The notes below the pieces were generated by a model. It saw only the letters and a program-made list of their open reading frames with translations. It made no database searches and was not told the DNA's origin. DNA of 64,000 nucleotides from Plectosphaerella cucumerina (taxonomy: Eukaryota; Ascomycota; Sordariomycetes; Glomerellales; Plectosphaerellaceae): contig JAGPXD010000004.1 in the NCBI GenBank assembly GCA_020746995.1, forward strand, positions 3,906,001-3,970,000, in the 5' to 3' direction. Numbering within the stretch: the first letter of the stretch is position 1; the number at the start of each line of letters is the position of its first letter. Of the stretch, positions 33,075 through 44,518 are shown in pieces. Position numbers and translations under genes: made by a program.

Positions 33075-34602
33075 GCGGCCGAGGATTTGGACAACAATCT
33101 CCCCTCGTATACAAATCTGCCATCTCCTTTGTCGGCGATCACGAAGTCATGACAGCAGGGCTGGCCATCACCGGGCCGCCCGGAACTCGGCTGGAAGGGA
33201 ATTTCCCTACGGCAGCGGGCGTCGAAGGTGCGGGCAGGATGGACGGGCGTTGCCGAGTGTGTTCGGGGGTACAACGGGGTACAGACTGGACCGGGCCGGA
33301 CCGGATGGGGCGGGATGACAGGACGGGGCTTGCGGACGGCGGACGGCGTGTCCACGGCCAGGCGAACTGTCGGGGAGACGGTTGTCTTTTTTTCTCATCT
33401 TCTTCACCTCCCGTCTCTGTGTTTTTTTCTCTTTTTAATTACAGCTAATCGACTGGCAACAGCATCCCTGCCCGTCGTTCGGAGGGCTGGTTGGTGTTGG
33501 GGGCATTTGGAAGGTCAGAATGCATGGACGACACGAAATGACGGATACCCCCTTTTTGTTCACACAAAGCTCATTGAACTCTCTCCCAACCAACATTGTT
33601 TTATCTCCCCCCTTTCCTCCTCCTCTCCTACTGTTTCCGATTTGCGTTTTCCTTCTTGTCTCTGTTTCCAAGCCGAGGTGGAGCGGAGGGCGGGCTGTAT
33701 GAAGAGGGTCACCGGCAACAACCGCCCTGGTCTGGTCACCACGGCTGGACGTGTAACCGGACAGGAAAAAACGAACCACCCAAAAAAAGAAAAGACGGGA
33801 ACGAAGAAGAGGAAGGCCAGGGGCACAGAACTACAAACACAAACACTGCAAGGTGATTTTTTCCGCGGTCGGGTTGCTGGAAGCAACCCCCTCACACAGA
33901 GACACACAAACACACACGCAAGCACGCACATGTAGCGGCGAGCAGAGCGGAGCTGGTATAGAGACGAGCCTGGCAATCCGTCGCCGGATGGTGTTCATAC
34001 TTGGTATTTGACCACTTCAATGACAGTACACGACATTTTCTGAGCGGGCTGGTCTTCTATGATGATGGCAGGCGTGAGATGATGTGCTGTTTGCTAGGTA
34101 TTGCTCTGCGATTCGTATGTTAAGTCCCAAGCCAGTGTGCCGGTACCAGGATGGCAAATGCCGAGGGAAGTCTGCCGTGAGAACGCGGAGCCAGCCAAGT
34201 GGTGTTGTTAGAGACACGAGCGGATGGGGTAAATCTGGGGCGGAAGAGGGGGCTGGGGCTATCTAGATCTGCGAGCCGGGAGGAATGCAAGTACCCCGTG
34301 AATTCCAAGCCTTGGTGGACCTCGGCATGTCGTCAGGGCGAGCCGCGGACCTCCAATTCCCCCCCTCGGACAGCTTTCCCCCACACCCTCAGTGCTTACC
34401 CCGGGCCGCGGAATCATGAGCTTCTTCGACACGTACAAGTAGCATTGTTGCTTAGGGGGCCTTGTCTACTTTTCGAATATCGTGCCGTCTCCTACATCTG
34501 ACTTAATCTTCAACTCTCAGCGTTGCATTGCCATTGCCAACCAGGCTTGTTGCTAGCTTTCAGGTCGCACTCTTCGCTCCGAAGTCTGTCTCCCAAGCCG
34601 CC
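33075..34602. other. Intergenic: 3' flank of NF-YA and promoter of the APH kinase gene
   Basis: A 1.5-kb gap between tandem plus-strand genes. It includes T-rich stretches (33385-33440, 33590-33660), A-rich stretches (33765-33800) and a CA-rich tract at 33895-33930, all typical of UTR and intergenic DNA. No gene is supported. Confidence 0.6.
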
Positions 34603-35818
34603 ATGGCTGGTCGCGTGCGACAGCCAATTGACGAAAAGTCTCTGGAAAACTTCATCCAGCAAAATGTCCCCGAGATCAAGGTCCCCGTGGAGCTGAAGCA
34701 GGTACGCCATAATTCCCGCTCGCGCCTTTGTTGGAGTGCTGCTGACGACTTCCTCCTCACAGTTCGGCTTCGGCCAGTCGAACCCGACCTACCAGCTGAC
34801 GGCCGCCGACGGCAAGCGCTTCGTCCTGCGCAAGAAGCCCCCGGGCAAGCTCCTCTCCAAGACGGCGCACAAGGTCGAGCGCGAGTACCGCATCATCCAT
34901 GCCCTCGAGAAGACGGACGTCCCCGTGCCAAAGGCCTACTGCCTGTGCGAAGATGACGACGTGATTGGAACGCCCTTCTACATCATGGAGTTTCTGGATG
35001 GCCGTATTCTGGAAGACCCGGCCATGCCAGACGTCTCGGCCGAGGAGCGCAGGGCGCTGTGGCATGCTGCTGTCGATACGCTGGCCAAGCTGCACCGCGT
35101 CAAGCCTGCGGATGTCGGTCTCGAGTCTTTCGGCAGGCCGAGCGGATTCTATAATCGGCAAATCGAGACGTGGTCGACAATTTGCACAAGCCAAGCGGCT
35201 GCCGTGGATGTCGAGACCAAGAAGCCGGTGGGCGATTTGCCTCACATGAAGGAAATGGTCGCTTTCTTCAGAGATAAGAAGAGACAACCGAAGGACCGGG
35301 GCGGCCTGATGCACGGAGACTACAAGATTGACAACATCGTCTTCCACAAGACGGAGCCTCGAGTCATTGGCATCCTAGAGTAAGTTGCCCCCAGCCGTGT
35401 AATTGATCCGGTCACTGACAAATTTCATCACAGTTGGGAAATGTCGACAGTCGGCCACCCGTTGGCTGACCTTTGCAACTTCATCAACCCCTTCTTCACG
35501 GCGACAGCGGAGGGCGCGAACCCGCACCCTGGGTTCCTGCCCGGCGCAACCCCGGGCCTCCCTGACACCGCCCAAATAGTCAAGTGGTATGCAGACGTGT
35601 CGGGCTACGACCCGACCGCTGAGATCAACTGGGGCGTGGCCTTCAGCCTGTTCCGTCTTTCGGCTATCTGCCAGGGCATTGCCGCCCGGTATGCGCGGAG
35701 GCAGGCGAGCAGCGAAAAGGCGCGGGAATATGCCACGACGCGGGGGCCGCTGGCTGAGCTCTCCTGGGTCCTGGTCGGGAAGGCCATGGATGGGAAGGAT
35801 CCGCTGGCCAGGCTGTAG
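34603..35818 (+). CDS. APH-family small-molecule kinase related to the N-terminal domain of ACAD10/11
   Basis: Stand-alone aminoglycoside-phosphotransferase-fold protein of 366 residues; in fungi these are often mislabelled 'acyl-CoA dehydrogenase family member 11'. Three exons: 34603-34701, 34763-35379 and 35434-35818. It has an N-lobe with FVLRKKPPGKLLSKTAHKVE (ATP lysine and helix), the hinge block FYIMEFLDGRILEDP, a catalytic loop HGDYKIDN (Asp219, Asn224) and metal-binding GILDWEMSTVGHPLADL (Asp239 formed across the second splice junction). No dehydrogenase domain follows: the protein stops after KDPLARL. In mammals the fused domain phosphorylates 4-hydroxyacyl substrates for beta-oxidation. 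A similar role here is inference, and the start MAGRVRQPIDEK fits family N-termini. Confidence 0.9.
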
Positions 35819-36152
35819 TGTCTGTAGATCTGAAGTGAGCGCCAATACAATCAGAGCATGCTTCAATCGTGTTGTCGAGAAGCCAGCTCTGATCATCACC
35901 ATACTGCCACGGCCAAGTCGCGGCCTGTGGCTAGCCCAACCGCCCGAGCCACACCGACTCCACATCCCGGTCCCCGGGGCAACGCGCCACAACAAAGCGG
36001 GCACCCCCTTCCTCCTGATCAACACTTGCACATTGTGACCCATTCATGCGCTCCGTCAAACATCCAGCAACAACATCGCCAAACTAACCCCTGCGCCGTG
36101 CGCCATTCCCTCTGCAACAGACGCGGGCTCAGTCCCCTACAGCACACCGACC
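35819..36152. other. Short intergenic region before BUB1
   Basis: A 334-bp gap between two plus-strand genes, holding the APH-kinase 3' UTR and the BUB1 promoter. Nothing further was recognised. Confidence 0.6.
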
Positions 36153-39100
36153 ATGGCGCCCTCCGACGACATTGTCAACTTCGACATCATCGAGGCGCAA
36201 AAAGAAAACATCCAGGCTCTGCCCAGTGGCCGCTCGGCAAGGAAACTGGCCGAAGCCTTCTCACCATCCCCCCTGTCGAAAGTCGCCTCGCCAGCGCTCT
36301 CGGGCAGGCTCAGCGTCAACGACAGCATCCGCGCAGAATACGAAGCCGAGGTCGACAACCTCGTCGAGGCCGACGACCCCCTCGACGTCTTCGACAGATA
36401 CGTCAAATGGACATTTGACGCGTACCCCTCAGCGCAGGCCACACCGCAGTCGCAGCTGCACACGCTGCTTGAGCGTGCGACCAAGGCGTTCATCAACTCG
36501 CCCCAATACAAGAACGACCCCCGATACATGAAGCTGTGGATGCTCTACATTCAGTTCTTCGCAGACACACCCCGCGAGACCTTCCTCTTCCTGTCGCGCC
36601 ACGGCATCGGCGAGAACCTTGCGCTGTTCTACGAAGAGTACGCTGCTTGGCTGGAGGGTGCTGGTCGCTGGGCGCAGGCGGAGGAGGTGTACAAGCTCGG
36701 CATTGAGCGCGACGCAAAGCCCCAGCAGCGACTGCTGCGCAGGTTCAAGGAGTTTGAGGATAGGAGGGCTCAGCGGGAGGAGGACCCCGCGGAGCCCTCG
36801 TCACCGGCGCTGCCGACTGTTCGGGCGGCTCTAGCTACCAAGGTCGATCCCTTTGCTGCAGCACGTGCGGCGGCGCTGGCAGATCCCCAAGCACCAGCAC
36901 CCAGTCAAGGTGTCGGCGGCCCGGCGGCCAAGCCCGGCAAGGCTAAGATGGCCATCTTTTCAGACGCGGGCGCTGCAGCACCAGCCCTGTCGGCGCGGGA
37001 AGAGGGATCCAGAGGTTGGGACACGATCGACTCTCTGGCGAACAGGAAGAAGGAAAACGTGATGGAGCCAAAGGCCTGGGCGGGAGAGACGCTCAAGGCT
37101 GGCGGCAAAAAGAGCGCCGCGCCGAAGATGCAGATCTTCAAGGACCAGGTACGTCCGCAAGCTTAACAACCTTGCCTCCCTTTTTCTTTCCAGCCCACAT
37201 GTTGATGAATCTAGGACTAATGGGTGGCCGATGGCAACTTGTATGACAGTCCAAAGCGAAAGCGCAGCTAGCAAAAGGGCATGTCACCTTGATGCCGTCT
37301 AGTAACCAGATCATTTACAACACAAACGGTAGGCAAGAACGCGTGTACGTGAACCTCCACGCCGTCTACCCGGAGCCAGAGGTCCCCGGGTCGGAGCTGA
37401 GCTTTGAGGAAGTGTGGGCCATGAACCGGGGGTGGTTGGACCACTCGTGGGAGGAGCCCGACGTGTCGAGGGTGGAGGACTCGTTGCTGGACGTTGAGAA
37501 TCTCGGTCACATGGTGACGGAGAAGATGCGAGTCCACACTGAAACCATAACACTTGACGAGAATGGCGCCATCAAGAAGAAGGACGGCAGGCCGAAGAAG
37601 AAGAAGATGATTGAGATCAACGAGACACAGATCAGTAAGTATCATCACTCGGAAGCGACTGTTGCTCGTTTGCTAACGAATATCCTTCTAGTCAAAGCCA
37701 ACTTGGACGCAGAACCAAAGGGCAAGATGAAGAAGAGGAGGGATGTCGCAGAGCCTACGATGACATTGCACACGCGAGCCGCAACGGACGACATCTACGA
37801 TATTTTCAACCAGCCGCTGGCCAAGCCTGCAGTCGAAGAGGAGGAGGCCGAAGACAGTGACTCTTCTGCTGGGGATTACGACTCGGACGGGGGCTACGAG
37901 AGCGAAGCGAACAGCACCATGACGACAACGCGGCACATTGACATCGAGGCACCAGCAGATGAGCTGACAGAGACGAAGAGCGTCAGTGAGTGGTCTGACT
38001 TCTCAACAAGGAGACATATCCCGGACATCAACGGCGGCGAAGATGCGCCGTCCGAGAACGACAACTACACCCAAACCTCGGACCTCATCGATACCCGCGA
38101 TCCGGAGCCGTTGGTGTCCCTTAGCAGTGGCCGCACGGAGCCAGAAGAAGAGGGACTCGATGTCTATCAGGATGAGTCAGACGAAGAAGAGGATGAAGAT
38201 GACGAGCCCAAGACCAGATACATCCCCATTCCGCCCGAGGACTACGAGCCCAGGACCCGGCCGTTTAGGGATCCGGCCGAGATGGCTAACAACCGCCTGC
38301 CGTTCATGACCCCCATCACCGAGAGGACGGAGATGTCACTGGGTGTCATGACGGCCAACAGGGGCCGCTGCTACTCGCCCATCCACTCGGATGACGAGGA
38401 AGAGGACGAGGTGATGCAGCCTGTCGACCTGGACGAGTTGCCCAGCAGCCCCCTGAAGGAGGTCATCAACGAGGCACGGCCAACCAAGGTCGCTCAGCCT
38501 CTGCTTCCAAAGTCCAAGCCTCAAGCACTCATGCCCAAGGCCCGCGTGCCCAAGGGTCCTATCATCACCGATGCGCAATGCAACCCTGTCGACGATGCTA
38601 TTCGCGAAGAGATCGTCAAGAAGATGCACCCCTCCCTGGACTCGTATCCTGGGTTCTACAACCACCAAGACAAGAAATTCGAGCGGGGCAGCGAGATTCG
38701 CAAGGCGGCCAAGGCCATGAAGGCGAAGAGCAGCGGTGCAGAACGGACGAGCGGTGCTACGCACGTGGCAGCCTTTGAGTTCCCTGATGTCAAGACAACG
38801 TACACTGTGCGTCGGGAGGTCGGCGCCGGTGCCTTTGCGCCCGTCTATCTCGTGGAGAACTCGGCGGCAGAGGAGGATGGTGCCCTTGGAGGACAGGAGA
38901 ACGGTCTTGTCCGCCCCCGGGCACCCCTGGAGGCGCTCAAGATGGAACAGCCCCCGTCCCCTTGGGAGTTCCACATGATGCGCGTCGCCCACTCGCGCCT
39001 GGGACCCCAGGATCGGGCCGCTGCCTCACTATCCTACGCCCACGAGATGCACCTCTACCAGGACGAAGGCTTCCTCTTCCTCCCCTTCCACCAGCACGGC

Positions 39101-39817
39101 TCAGTCCTAGATGTGGTCAACCTCTTCAGGGCCGAGCCGTCAGGGGTCATGGACGAGCAATTGGCCATGTTCTTCACCATCGAGATGCTCCGGACCGTCG
39201 AGGGCCTCCACAAGCACGGCGTGCTGCACGGTGACCTCAAGCCGGACAACTGCCTCCTCCGGCTCGATGCCATCGGCGACGCGGCCCCTCTCGCGACGCA
39301 GTACCGCGCCGACGGCACCGGCGGCTGGGCCCAGCGCGGCGTGGTCCTCATCGACTTTGGTCGCGCCATTGACATGCGCAACTTCGCCCCGGGCACGCAG
39401 TTTATCGCTGACTGGAAGACCACGATCCACGACTGCGCCGAGATGCGGGAGGGCCGTCCTTGGACGTGGCAGATTGACTACCACGGCCTCGCGGGCGTGG
39501 TCTACTGCCTCCTCTTCGGGCGGTACATTGAGACGGTGCGCTGCGACCAGGGAGGCATCGGCAGCGGTCGTCGCTACCGCGTCAAGGAGAGCCTGAAGCG
39601 GTACTGGCAGACAGATATCTGGGGCCGATGCTTCGATTTGCTCCTCAACCCGGGCTCGTTCGTCGAGGCGGAGGAGGGGGCGGCCATGCCTGTCTCACGG
39701 GGACTGAGGGAGGTGAGGGAGAGTATGGAGCAGTGGTTGGAGAAGAACTGTGAGAAGGGCGTGGGTTTGAAGAGTCTTGTTGGCAAGGTTGAGGCTCATG
39801 CCCGGTCGAGGAGGTGA
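36153..39817 (+). CDS. Spindle checkpoint kinase BUB1 with Mad3-type KEN boxes
   Basis: Kinetochore kinase of the spindle assembly checkpoint. Three exons: 36153-37148, 37250-37634 and 37692-39817 (1168 residues). KEN box at 17-19 (EAQKENIQALPSGRSARKL); Mad3/BUB1 TPR domain at about 55-200 (DPLDVFDRYVKWTFDAYPSA, RYMKLWMLYIQFF, AEEVYKLGIERDAKP); a second KEN at 300-302; and a Bub3-binding GLEBS-like region (VYPEPEVPGSELSFEEVWAM). Acidic linker regions precede the C-terminal kinase with glycine loop GAGAFAPVYLV, Lys877 (EALKMEQPPSPWEF), HGDLKPDN (973-980) and IDFGRAIDM (Asp1015). All catalytic residues are present. The second intron (57 nt) is in frame and stop-free, so an unspliced form would only add 19 residues. 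Confidence 0.95.
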
Positions 39818-40005
39818 GAGGGCACGTACGTCTAACGAGTTATGAAATTGGCAGGAGGATTGCATTGGGTCTATATTTCAGCATGACACCCCGGGCTTTT
39901 GACTTGTTGTTCTGTTTTTTCCTCATCGTCACAAGGCATGGTCTAAATGTACAAAAAGCTATACAAATCCGTCGACGGCGTGCCAGCACGGCTGTCGGCG
40001 GGGCA

Positions 40006-41484
40006 TTAATCACTTTCCTCTTCTTCATCATCCGTGCTCTCCTTTTTCGCTTTCCGCGCTCTCGGCTTGGCCTTGAGCTTCGTCGCCGCTGTCTTTGCCT
40101 TTGCGCCACGCTTAGGCGCCGCGGCCTTCTTCGCGTTCAGCGCGGCCTTCCTGTCAGCCTGGTCCTTGAACTTTGCCCTATCCTCGACGCCCCGCCCCTG
40201 AAGCTCCTCCTCGAGCTTGCGAAACTCGTCCGTGTCGGCGTCCATGCCGACGAGGCTCTCGAGGAGCTTGATCTCGTCGGCCCACACCTGTCTGTCCTCG
40301 AAGGACTTGCCCTTTGCATCTTTGCGGTCAATGGGGGTCTCGAGCACCATTGGCAGGCCCTGGAAGTCGGCGTGGTTGACGAGGGCGTGGAAGGCCCGGA
40401 GGCCGAGGAAGCCTGTGCCGATGTTGGCGTGTAGATCGCGGTGGGAGGCGAAGGGGGCTTTGGAGTCGTTGAAGTGGAAGGCCTTGAGGTACTTGCGGCC
40501 GACGATGCGGTCGAATTCGGCAAAGGTGGACTCGAGGGCCTCGGGGGTGCGGATGTCGTAGCCGGCGGCGAAGGCGTGGCAGGTGTCGATGCAGACGCCG
40601 ACGCGGGAGGGTTCGTCGACGGCGGCGATGATGTCGCGGAGATCCTCGAACTTGGTGCCAATCACGTTGCCTGTGCCTGCCATGTTTTCGAGAACTGTGA
40701 TGACGGTGGAGGTCGCGGCATGGGCACGGTTAAGCTGCGCGGCGATGCGGCGACAAGCCTCTCCTCGGTCTGCGCCGCCCGTGTTGCCCGGGTGGAAATT
40801 GTACAACTTGATACCGAGCTGTTCGCACCTGTGCAGGTCATCGACGAAGTTGTCATAGGCCTGCTTGGCCTTTGCAGGGTCTGCCTGGGCGAGGTTGACG
40901 AGGTAGGATCCGTGGGGGAGGATGTGGGCGGCGTCATAGCCGTGCTGCTTGGAGAGGGCGAGGAACTGGTTCTTGGCGTCGACTGCCAGAGGCGGCGACT
41001 CCCATTTGCGCTGGGACTTTAGGAAGACGGCGAAGGCGTTGGCGCCGATGTTGAGGGCGTTTGTGATGGAGTTGTGGACGCCGCCTGCTCCGCTGACGTG
41101 GGCTCCGATGTACATGGCCTTGCCGAGGGTGGCCACGGCCGTCCGCGTCGCGAGGGGGTTCATTTCCTCGGTTTTGGCTGGCTTGGCTGCCGTCTTGCGC
41201 TTCTTTGCCGGCTTTTCGTCTGGTTCGTCTTTTCCCTCGCTGCAGCTCGGGCAGGCATCCTCCTCCTCGGCCTTGACTGCCGGCTCTTCTTTTGTTTCGG
41301 TCTTGACAGGCTTCTCGTCTTGCGCTTCGGCTTTGACAGCGCTGTCGTCCTGCGGCTCTGCCTTTCTCTTGCGGCCTGCTGTCCGTGGGGCCGAAGGCTT
41401 GTCGTTGGATGCGACCGACGTAGTCGGCGCCGGATCTTCGGTAGGCTTCGCGGCGGATCGCGTCCTGCGGGTGGTAGAAGGCAT
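40006..41484 (-). CDS. AP endonuclease Apn1 (endonuclease IV family)
   Basis: Zinc-dependent enzyme that cuts the backbone 5' of abasic sites in base excision repair. Single exon, 492 residues. I chose the MPSTTRRTRS Met; an earlier in-frame Met at 41550 adds 22 residues without similarity. The N-terminal 110 residues are Lys/Glu-rich. The TIM-barrel core has all the expected metal-ligand blocks: YIGAHVSGAGG, LYNFHPGN, VLENMAGTGN, VGVCIDTCHAFAAGYD, FHFNDSK, SHRDLHANIG and MVLETP. The C-terminal 70 residues form a Lys/Ala-rich tail (KAKTAATKLKAKPRARKAKK), as in yeast Apn1, where it mediates nuclear entry. It converges with BUB1, leaving a 188-bp gap. Confidence 0.96.
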   Translation of the reverse strand: MPSTTRRTRSAAKPTEDPAPTTSVASNDKPSAPRTAGRKRKAEPQDDSAVKAEAQDEKPVKTETKEEPAVKAEEEDACPSCSEGKDEPDEKPAKKRKTAAKPAKTEEMNPLATRTAVATLGKAMYIGAHVSGAGGVHNSITNALNIGANAFAVFLKSQRKWESPPLAVDAKNQFLALSKQHGYDAAHILPHGSYLVNLAQADPAKAKQAYDNFVDDLHRCEQLGIKLYNFHPGNTGGADRGEACRRIAAQLNRAHAATSTVITVLENMAGTGNVIGTKFEDLRDIIAAVDEPSRVGVCIDTCHAFAAGYDIRTPEALESTFAEFDRIVGRKYLKAFHFNDSKAPFASHRDLHANIGTGFLGLRAFHALVNHADFQGLPMVLETPIDRKDAKGKSFEDRQVWADEIKLLESLVGMDADTDEFRKLEEELQGRGVEDRAKFKDQADRKAALNAKKAAAPKRGAKAKTAATKLKAKPRARKAKKESTDDEEEESD

Positions 41485-41907
41485 TCTTATGCAGCACTTA
41501 TGATGACTATGCCCAGACGATGTGGTGCTGTTGCTCTGGGAAGCTTTCAATGCTGGTTGATGGTCCGGCTAGCGTGCAAAGTTCAGGTGCTGCCCCGCGA
41601 GCTTCCCGGTGGACGCGTCACAGACTTGAGTGTTAACGCGAAGTCATGTGACTTCATGTCATCCACGCCTTTACGCGTACAAACCACGACAATTTCCACC
41701 CTGGGCAGTTTAGGAATGCGGCAGGATAAGCGTCGATTACATCGTAACGTGGCATGTGCCATTAAGAATGGACTGTCAACAATTTCCAGCCCTTCGCCAT
41801 ACCAGAGCGCCCCTTTTCGTTGTCGACCAGTAGACAATTCCCAATTCCAATCCAGAAGCCCGGTTGATCATACAGGAAGAAAAGGAACTACACTTCCCCG
41901 TGGTCCC
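41485..41907. other. Intergenic: Apn1 promoter and DGAT2 3' flank
   Basis: A 423-bp interval between two minus-strand genes. No further element was recognised. Confidence 0.6.
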
Positions 41908-43498
41908 TTACGCAATAAACAGCATCTCTGACTTGCGGTCCTTCGCAAACTGGTCCTTGTAGGTATCCCACATTTTCTGGAGCTCGGCCACGTACAGGGT
42001 ATGAAGCCGGTCGATATCCGCCTGCTCCGGCTGCGGGGTGCTCGACATGATGACCTTGATCGGTTTGCCGACGACAATGTTAAGAGGTCGCCGATAAGGC
42101 ATCATGCCGACGTCGTAGTTCAGGATGCCTCGGCCGTGGAGTGCCGGCAGAGTGAACTTGAAGACGCGCAGAGAGAAGTTCTGGAACTTCCGGACCAGAG
42201 GATGCGTCTTTGGGCTCAGCTGATCGTACAGATCGTTCTCACCAAAGGCAAGAACCGGCACGAGATCTGCGCCGGTGCGGAGGGCCATTTTTATGAAGCC
42301 CTTCCTGCCGTTGATGATGAGGCGCAGGTGCCCCGGCTGCGCCTCGAGGGACTCACGCGCACCGCCAATGACGATGGTGACTGCGCGGCCCATGCCCTCG
42401 TTATTCTCCCCTCCGCGAGTAAGGGTGTTCCAGATGGACTCCTTAGACACCGATCTGATGCCCATGGCTATGATCCAGTCCCGGTAGAAGGGAATGCGGA
42501 AGTTGGAATCCAGGGTCAACAGCGTGTTGGTGATGCCCGGGAACTTCTCAGAGAATCCCAGTGCGTTGGTGGCAAATGAAGCCCAAGCGCCATGCGAGAT
42601 GATGCCGTGGGGGTGGTATCCGAAGATGTACTTCCGGGTCGGAGGCAGGTCGTGTGTCTTGTGCAGCTCCGCCGGGTAGTAACCCGCAAACAGGCTCCAG
42701 AGTGGCAGAGAGCGCAGAAACTCGGAGCGGTAGCGAAGGGATCCGTCGGAAGCCACCGTGGAGAACGAGAGGTGTATCAGATACGGCACCAGCAATGGCC
42801 ACGTCAGCGGGATGGCAGCAAAGAAGAAGAAGAGGGCGACCAGAGATGCGATGGTCAGGGTGTGGAAGAGAACGGCACCCATCTGCAGACGACGCTCGAA
42901 GGGGATCTTGAGGGGAGCGAAACGAATCCCGCCGGCGGTAATAGCATGGCGCTCATGTCTCCCCTGGCCGCGAGCCGCGAGGTAGAGGGGCGGGTATCCA
43001 GTGTCTGGGGCAGAGTCGTTGGTCTTGGAGCCATCGTGGGCGCCGTCGTAGGTCTCTTGCGACTTGGTGCCATTGGCCGTGCCGTTGGTCGTGCCATTCC
43101 GAGACTCGCCATGACCATTCACCGGGGCGCTGTCTGTAGCCGGCGTACTCTTGTCGCCAGCGACGGACGTCGAACTCCCTGTGTCGATGCTCGTCTTCCG
43201 CATGCCGTTGGCGCTCTTCTGCTTCGAAAGCGATCTGATGTGGCCGCGGACCGGGCTTTTGGGGGTTTCATCCTCGCCCTGCAAGCACGGTTGATCAGAT
43301 TAGACATGCCATGATCTCTCGGGACAATGGGGAAATGTGGTAACTTACAGCGCCCGAGTACTCGTGGCTCGATTCTTCCCTTTCGACAGAGGGTCGCACT
43401 GGTGTCTCGAGAGATTCTGGCACATTGTCAGGCTTCGGCTTCGGCTTTGGTGGCAGGGCCACCTTGGGCGTCGCAGCGGGCTTCTTCCTCTTGGCCAT
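41908..43498 (-). CDS. Diacylglycerol acyltransferase type 2 (DGAT2 family)
   Basis: ER/lipid-droplet enzyme that makes triacylglycerol from diacylglycerol and acyl-CoA. Two exons: 43349-43498 and 41908-43278 (506 residues); the 70-nt intron joins HEYSGA to GEDETPKSP. The first 130 residues are a polar extension with Asn-Gly-Thr repeats. A hydrophobic hairpin (LTIASLVALFFFFAAIPLTW) anchors the enzyme. Family motifs follow: YFGYHPHG-type YIFGYHPHGIISHG (His272 in HPHG), the TLDSNFRIPFYRDW block, VIGGARESLEAQPG, LRLIINGRKGFIKMALRTGA and PVLAFGENDLYDQ. The C-terminal VGKPIKV block and a helical end are present. Substrate preference (DGAT versus wax or monoacylglycerol) is inferred from the family. 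Confidence 0.95.
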
Positions 43499-44518
43499 CT
43501 TGTCCAGAACCGACCAAGCATAAAACGCAGAAGTCTTGCTGGCCAGCAGGGGCGCGGGCAGACTTAAGGATCCGTACCTCGTGGCAGAGTAGCGACCTTG
43601 GCGCCATCGCCAAAGTTGACTGGCGCGGCCGCGTCAACGGACGCCATGCCGCAGGGTGGGCGCCTGCCGGGGAAACTGATGTCGTATGGAATGCAGCAGG
43701 GAGGCTCTTCCAACCTCTGAGAGGCGTACGGGTGAAACAACCGGGCAAGGTGAGAATGCGCCCGTGGTAGGTTTAATTCCCAAGCTGGGTCTGTCGATCG
43801 AGGGATGGGAATTCGGCAAGGCCCCAGGGCAAGGGCGAGAAAGTCGGCGCGTGGCGCAGGCAGAAGAGAAAGGCGATCGAAAGTAAGGTTGGTAAACTGT
43901 AAGGAAGACGGGTAGTAGATACGAACGGACGAGGGAATGAAAGGGATAAAGGGCGATGATCTCCCAGATGGCGCAGGGTGTTCTGCGAGTTGGACGAGAT
44001 GCAGTGCCGCGGCCCGCCCCCAGGCGACTTCAGGTAAGGTACGGGCGGGACCTTCAGGTCAGCTACGCCATCAGTGCACTGATGACGTTGCTCCCGGAGG
44101 CTTCGGGTCGCACGAGCTCCCGTGGCCTTCGAGTCCGACTAGACGGGAGGCCGGGTGGCCCAAGCTCCCGATCGCGGTCTTGCCTTCAAGAATTTGCCTG
44201 AGTGGTCAAATTGGGCCCTCACTTCAATTTGTCATTGACTCCATGATATCGGCAGACCTTTACACTTGAATCCTTCTACGACGGACAGGACTGGTTTTGA
44301 CATGTCACTGAGGATGCGTCCCCCAGACGTGGAACCTGTCGGGCCCCTCAGGAGACACAGTGCCGGATGAAGCCAAGGCACACAGTCCCCTCACCTGGGC
44401 CTCTTTTGATTTTTCGACTGCCCCTCAGTCGAATGACGCCGCCCCACGGGGACGAAGTGACATTCTTTTTTCAACGTCAATTTTGTAAACAGGTGCAAGC
44501 CGAGACCCAGCCATCAAC
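43499..44518. promoter_or_regulatory. Divergent promoter region between DGAT2 and the Kelch gene
   Basis: Head-to-head 1-kb interval with no coding frame of substance. It must contain both promoters. No specific site was recognised with confidence. Confidence 0.5.
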
